DNA of 13,760 nucleotides from Desulfobacula sp. (lineage in GTDB: Bacteria > Desulfobacterota > Desulfobacteria > Desulfobacterales > Desulfobacteraceae): positions 1 to 13,760 of the forward strand of contig JAQICW010000692.1 in assembly GCA_027858355.1 (NCBI GenBank), written 5' to 3'. This document shows, piece by piece, positions 13,630 to 13,760 of this stretch (positions are counted from its first letter, which is position 1; each line of letters begins with the position of its first letter). The position numbers and the translations under genes are program-made. The notes under the pieces are model-generated. The model had not been told where the DNA came from, did no database searches, and worked only from the letters and a program-made list of their open reading frames with translations.

Positions 13630-13670
13630 TCTTAATCAGTACGGTATGAATAGACAATAAGGTAGACACT

Positions 13671-13693
13671 GGGCTGCACATGTCAAGCAGCCC
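13671..13693. terminator. Hairpin near the right edge, possible terminator
   Basis: GGGCTGC (13671-13677) and GCAGCCC (13687-13693) pair perfectly around a 9-nt loop. On the plus strand a run of T (TTTTTT, about 13710) follows at 17 nt, too far for a classic intrinsic terminator; the minus strand has none. Its partner gene, if any, lies beyond the window. Confidence 0.3.
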
Positions 13694-13760
13694 ATCATTT
13701 CAGAGCATATTTTTTGTCTGTCAATCAACCGGGCCATTGATTTTATATTTTCGACAGAAA

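Noticed and set aside
13638..13758. Open minus-strand frame from the right edge containing five closely spaced cysteines
   Set aside because: About 40 codons with no start that has a ribosome binding site, and it runs through the perfect hairpin at 13671-13693. The cysteines probably come from chance reading of non-coding sequence; the flanking sequence is needed to decide.
1..13760. CRISPR array, insertion sequence, tRNA or rRNA gene, defence system
   Set aside because: I looked for regularly spaced repeats, transposase-like proteins with terminal inverted repeats, and RNA gene signatures, and saw none. The window reads as an ordinary metabolic operon with unusual respiratory subunits.

Overview
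The window is one long respiratory locus on the + strand (347-13316) followed by a small convergent gene. It encodes an alternative complex III (ACIII, a quinol:cytochrome c oxidoreductase), a C-family (cbb3-type) cytochrome oxidase with unusual subunit architecture, several small membrane proteins, a monoheme cytochrome, and a copper P-type ATPase of the CcoI/FixI type. The moderate GC content, the many c-type hemes, the gene content and the small Cys-rich protein at the end suggest a Desulfobacterota (Desulfobacteraceae-like) bacterium. This is an inference from sequence style only: the window holds no rRNA or other taxonomic marker. If it is right, this is a complete quinol-to-oxygen electron chain in a lineage known mainly for anaerobic sulfate reduction.

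Layout. Positions 1-346 are non-coding, with possible promoter elements and two short perfect inverted repeats. Positions 347-7071 hold the ACIII genes in the order actB-actC-actD-actF-actA, tightly packed (a 10-nt overlap between actF and actA, short gaps elsewhere). Positions 7082-9393 hold ccoN and a ccoO whose C-terminus carries an extra monoheme cytochrome domain. Positions 9425-10768 hold four small genes: a CcoS-like protein, a heme-free protein resembling the N-terminal membrane part of CcoP, a one-helix protein of unknown family, and an anchored monoheme cytochrome c that could be the missing ActE or an extra electron carrier. Positions 10780-10835 hold a hairpin and an 11-codon mini-ORF directly before ccoI (10836-13316). 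Next come a GC-rich hairpin (13339-13374), a 55-residue Cys-rich protein on the minus strand (13391-13558), and 200 bases of AT-rich sequence with a second hairpin.

How it fits together. ActC/ActF and the ActB iron-sulfur chain would take electrons from quinol. ActA and the monoheme cytochromes would pass them to CcoO, and CcoN would reduce oxygen. CcoI and the CcoS-like protein would supply copper and assemble the oxidase.

The main oddities are a CcoP that seems to be dismantled (anchor alone, heme domain elsewhere), a ccoN without any normal start codon near its ribosome binding site, a CX3CH fifth heme motif in ActA, an N-terminal four-cysteine cluster motif kept in ActB, and the structured mini-ORF ahead of ccoI.
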